64,000 nucleotides of DNA from Ancylostoma caninum (taxonomy: Eukaryota; Nematoda; Chromadorea; Rhabditida; Ancylostomatidae), in contig JBAJFG010000487.1 of NCBI GenBank assembly GCA_037903475.1, positions 434,001-498,000 on the forward strand, given 5' to 3'. The translations under genes and the position numbers were made by a program. The notes under the pieces were generated by a model. That model saw only the letters and a list, made by a program, of their open reading frames with translations. It made no database searches and was not told the origin of the DNA. Of this stretch, positions 62,124 to 64,000 are shown piece by piece. Within the stretch, counting starts at the first letter, position 1; every line of letters starts with the position of its first letter.

Positions 62124-62384
62124 CAGTGGCGGAAGCAGGGGGGTAAAAAGGAGGGCGGGGACGAGGGCGAGGAGGGTAAAAATCTTGTATTAGTTTATTT
62201 CTGATTGTTCACTTCTATTATGTTCACTTCTATTATTATTTTTGGAATGATTTTTATTATATCTATTGTTATAAAATATTTTCTTTAATTTTACTTTCCA
62301 TGGGTCCCCAAAGGGGCGGAGACCCCCACTTCCTCCCACGGCGCCCCCCCCCCCTCTCCCGCCCACTTTCTACGTCCGGCATTG
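62124..62384. mobile_element. hAT-like MITE, CAGTGGCGGA ends (copy 2)
   Basis: The left end CAGTGGCGGAAGCAGGGGGG and right end CGTCCGGCATTG are diverged inverse complements of the copy at 57157. The flanks carry a perfect 8-base duplication, CTAAATAC, at 62116-62123 and 62385-62392. 261 bases, non-coding. Confidence 0.85.
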
Positions 62385-63230
62385 CTAAATACCTACTGCT
62401 AGAAATTATCATTACAAATATATCCACATAATATTAACACTACGCATTACTATAGTGCATCTCACCATGGACGATAGCTGAGAAGACAGCAGAGAGAGAA
62501 AGAACGCGAGAAAGTGTGCAGCAATCAGGGAGGAATGAGAGAAAAGCAGGTTATCCGCACAGTTACTCAACTTTTGTCACGTTTGGAAGAGAGTACATGT
62601 GAACCCTATACATATTTTCACATATACTAATCTCTGGAGGCAGATCCCTATCTTTTCCCAGGATATTTCTCAAAAATGGGCGTGTACTGCTGCGTCTCGT
62701 ACTCATATCTCCTATTCAAAAACCATTAGTGACGGTCTGTACGTTGTGTGCACAGACGATTGTCAGCATCCAAGAAAAAAAGCCTTTAAAGGTTAAACAA
62801 CTATGGATTTCTTAATGGTTATCTAAGGAAAGATTGTCTGCACTTTCCTAATATAGACAGGAATTGCCTTTCTCCAGGAAAAAAGGTGCTAGATTACGTG
62901 GTAATCATTACGGGACAAAAAATAACAACAGGAAAGTTTTTCAGATTGACATTCTGACGGGAAAAAACTGTTGGAAATTGAAGCAAATTTTTTTACTTTC
63001 CTGGATTGAGTTACTTGGTTTAATACTAGATGAACGAGATGGTACATATATGGAATTTCTGGAAATTTTTGATAGGGATCGCTAATTTCTGTAGATCTTC
63101 AATGTAGTTTCTAGGCGATACATAGCTCATAACTTCAGAAAAAAACGAATCAACCGGAAATATGTAAGGTTGATGGAAGGACAGAAGAAAACCTGAAGCT
63201 CTATAAGTAACCAAAAGTAAATCTGTCAAA

Positions 63231-63294
63231 ATTCTCAGGTAGTGAGCATATTTTTCTAGGACCCACTAGAAAAATATGCTCACTACCTGAGAAT
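63231..63294. repeat. Perfect 29-bp inverted repeat with 6-base loop
   Basis: Arms 63231-63259 and 63266-63294 are exact inverse complements, beginning ATTCTCAGGTAGTGAGCATA, around the loop GACCCA. There is no mismatch and no obvious similarity to the other foldbacks here. Confidence 0.95.
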
Positions 63295-64000
63295 AGAAAG
63301 GATAGCAGCCAAAATTGAAATTTGTCCTTCTAGTATTTCTCTTATTCCATTCCTATGATTACCATGGAACATTTCCTGGAAATTTGGCTTGAATGTGGTC
63401 GATTCTGGGACAACACACTGATGTTGCAGTTAGCTCTTCCACCTCCTCCGAGAAATAGGAAGAACAGTGGTGCCCACGTGTTGGCGTTTCGGGACTCTTC
63501 GGTGAGGGATTTTGTTTCGTGAGAAGTTTAGATATGAAATTCATAGCATTTTAGGATCAACTGTGCTGGGAATCATGAACGTTCCCGGACAGGATTCGAG
63601 CTTCCCGCTCATCCAGAGTGGATGAGTTTTCGTAGAAAAATATGAAGTATCCTGTTATCTTCACCAATACCTGCTTTCTCCGCCTGAGCTGAGTCATTCG
63701 GACAAAGTATACCCATTTTTATCGGGAAAACTCGTCCGCTATCGAACTGCAGGTGGATCACCACCTTTCCGGGATCGTTAATCCCGCCAATGGATTATCA
63801 ATTTGTTAAAGAAACTCAAAAAAAAATCGACGACGAATTAAGCACAGAAATCACCTCGCTAAACAAGAGCAAGAGAAGACTACTAAAAAATCGCGAGAAA
63901 AAACCGGGAATTACGCAAGTGTCGAAGCCTTTGGGCGCTTTTTATAGGGATTGAGCCGCTACAGCTTTCAGTTGCATGTAAAATGCCATTCGGATTAGCT

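Larger units (their letters stand above)
50821..64000. other. Gene-poor right end, no gene recognised
   Basis: I find no set of exons with protein similarity. The stretch holds an inverted duplication (51429-51943), elements at 53649-53754, 55400-55845, 57157-57432, 59461-59863 and 62124-62384, ATTAGT-rich low-complexity DNA (56960-57560), homopolymer G/C runs (about 54827, 54983, 56531, 57184, 58650, 62346), and a perfect hairpin (63231-63294). Confidence 0.45.

Overview
The window looks like nuclear DNA from a clade V (strongylid, probably hookworm-like) nematode. The recognisable genes are metazoan and nematode in type. They are split by many introns with GT...TTTCAG borders, short 5' leaders follow splice acceptors (as expected for spliced-leader trans-splicing), and the non-coding space is filled with AT-rich sequence and small inverted-repeat elements. 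I saw no bacterial genes, rRNA, convincing tRNA or CRISPR array. The organism call is inference.

Seven protein genes can be supported by assembling exons by eye. From left to right: a phospholipase B-like lysosomal hydrolase (minus, 6419-9982, N-terminus not found); a 71-residue secreted peptide (minus, 12582-12892); a plus-strand pair made of a sesquipedalian-like PH-domain protein (14313-14745, N-terminus not found) and the Arp2/3 subunit ARPC3/arx-5 (15073-16314, complete), spaced like an operon; an acidic lysine/glutamate-rich nuclear-type protein (20393-22163); an unrecognised secreted protein of about 259 residues (minus, 22887-26966); and a complete egghead/BRE-3 glycolipid beta-1,4-mannosyltransferase in 14 exons (minus, 32469-42252). 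The right third (42263-64000) holds no gene I can recognise.

The rest is dominated by repeats. There are at least a dozen short inverted-repeat (MITE or foldback) insertions in several families. One 1.8-kb unit is flanked by near-identical direct repeats and carries overlapping ORFs, one with a Cys2His2-like motif (29491-31324). A 16-bp motif, GGGGACCAGTTCTCGC, recurs eight times in one orientation between 2636 and 7875. A GC-rich hairpin with stacked CCAACATTGG palindromes is nested inside another foldback (17322-17803). A perfect 29-bp inverted repeat with a 6-base loop lies at 63231-63294.

The genes do not form one pathway. ARPC3 (actin nucleation) and the PH protein (endosomal membrane recycling in animals) could be co-transcribed. 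The phospholipase-like protein is lysosomal, and BRE-3 builds arthro-series glycolipids in the Golgi/ER. From memory, the C. elegans phospholipase B-like and arx-5 genes are neighbours on chromosome III, where bre-3 also lies, so the window may preserve an ancestral block.
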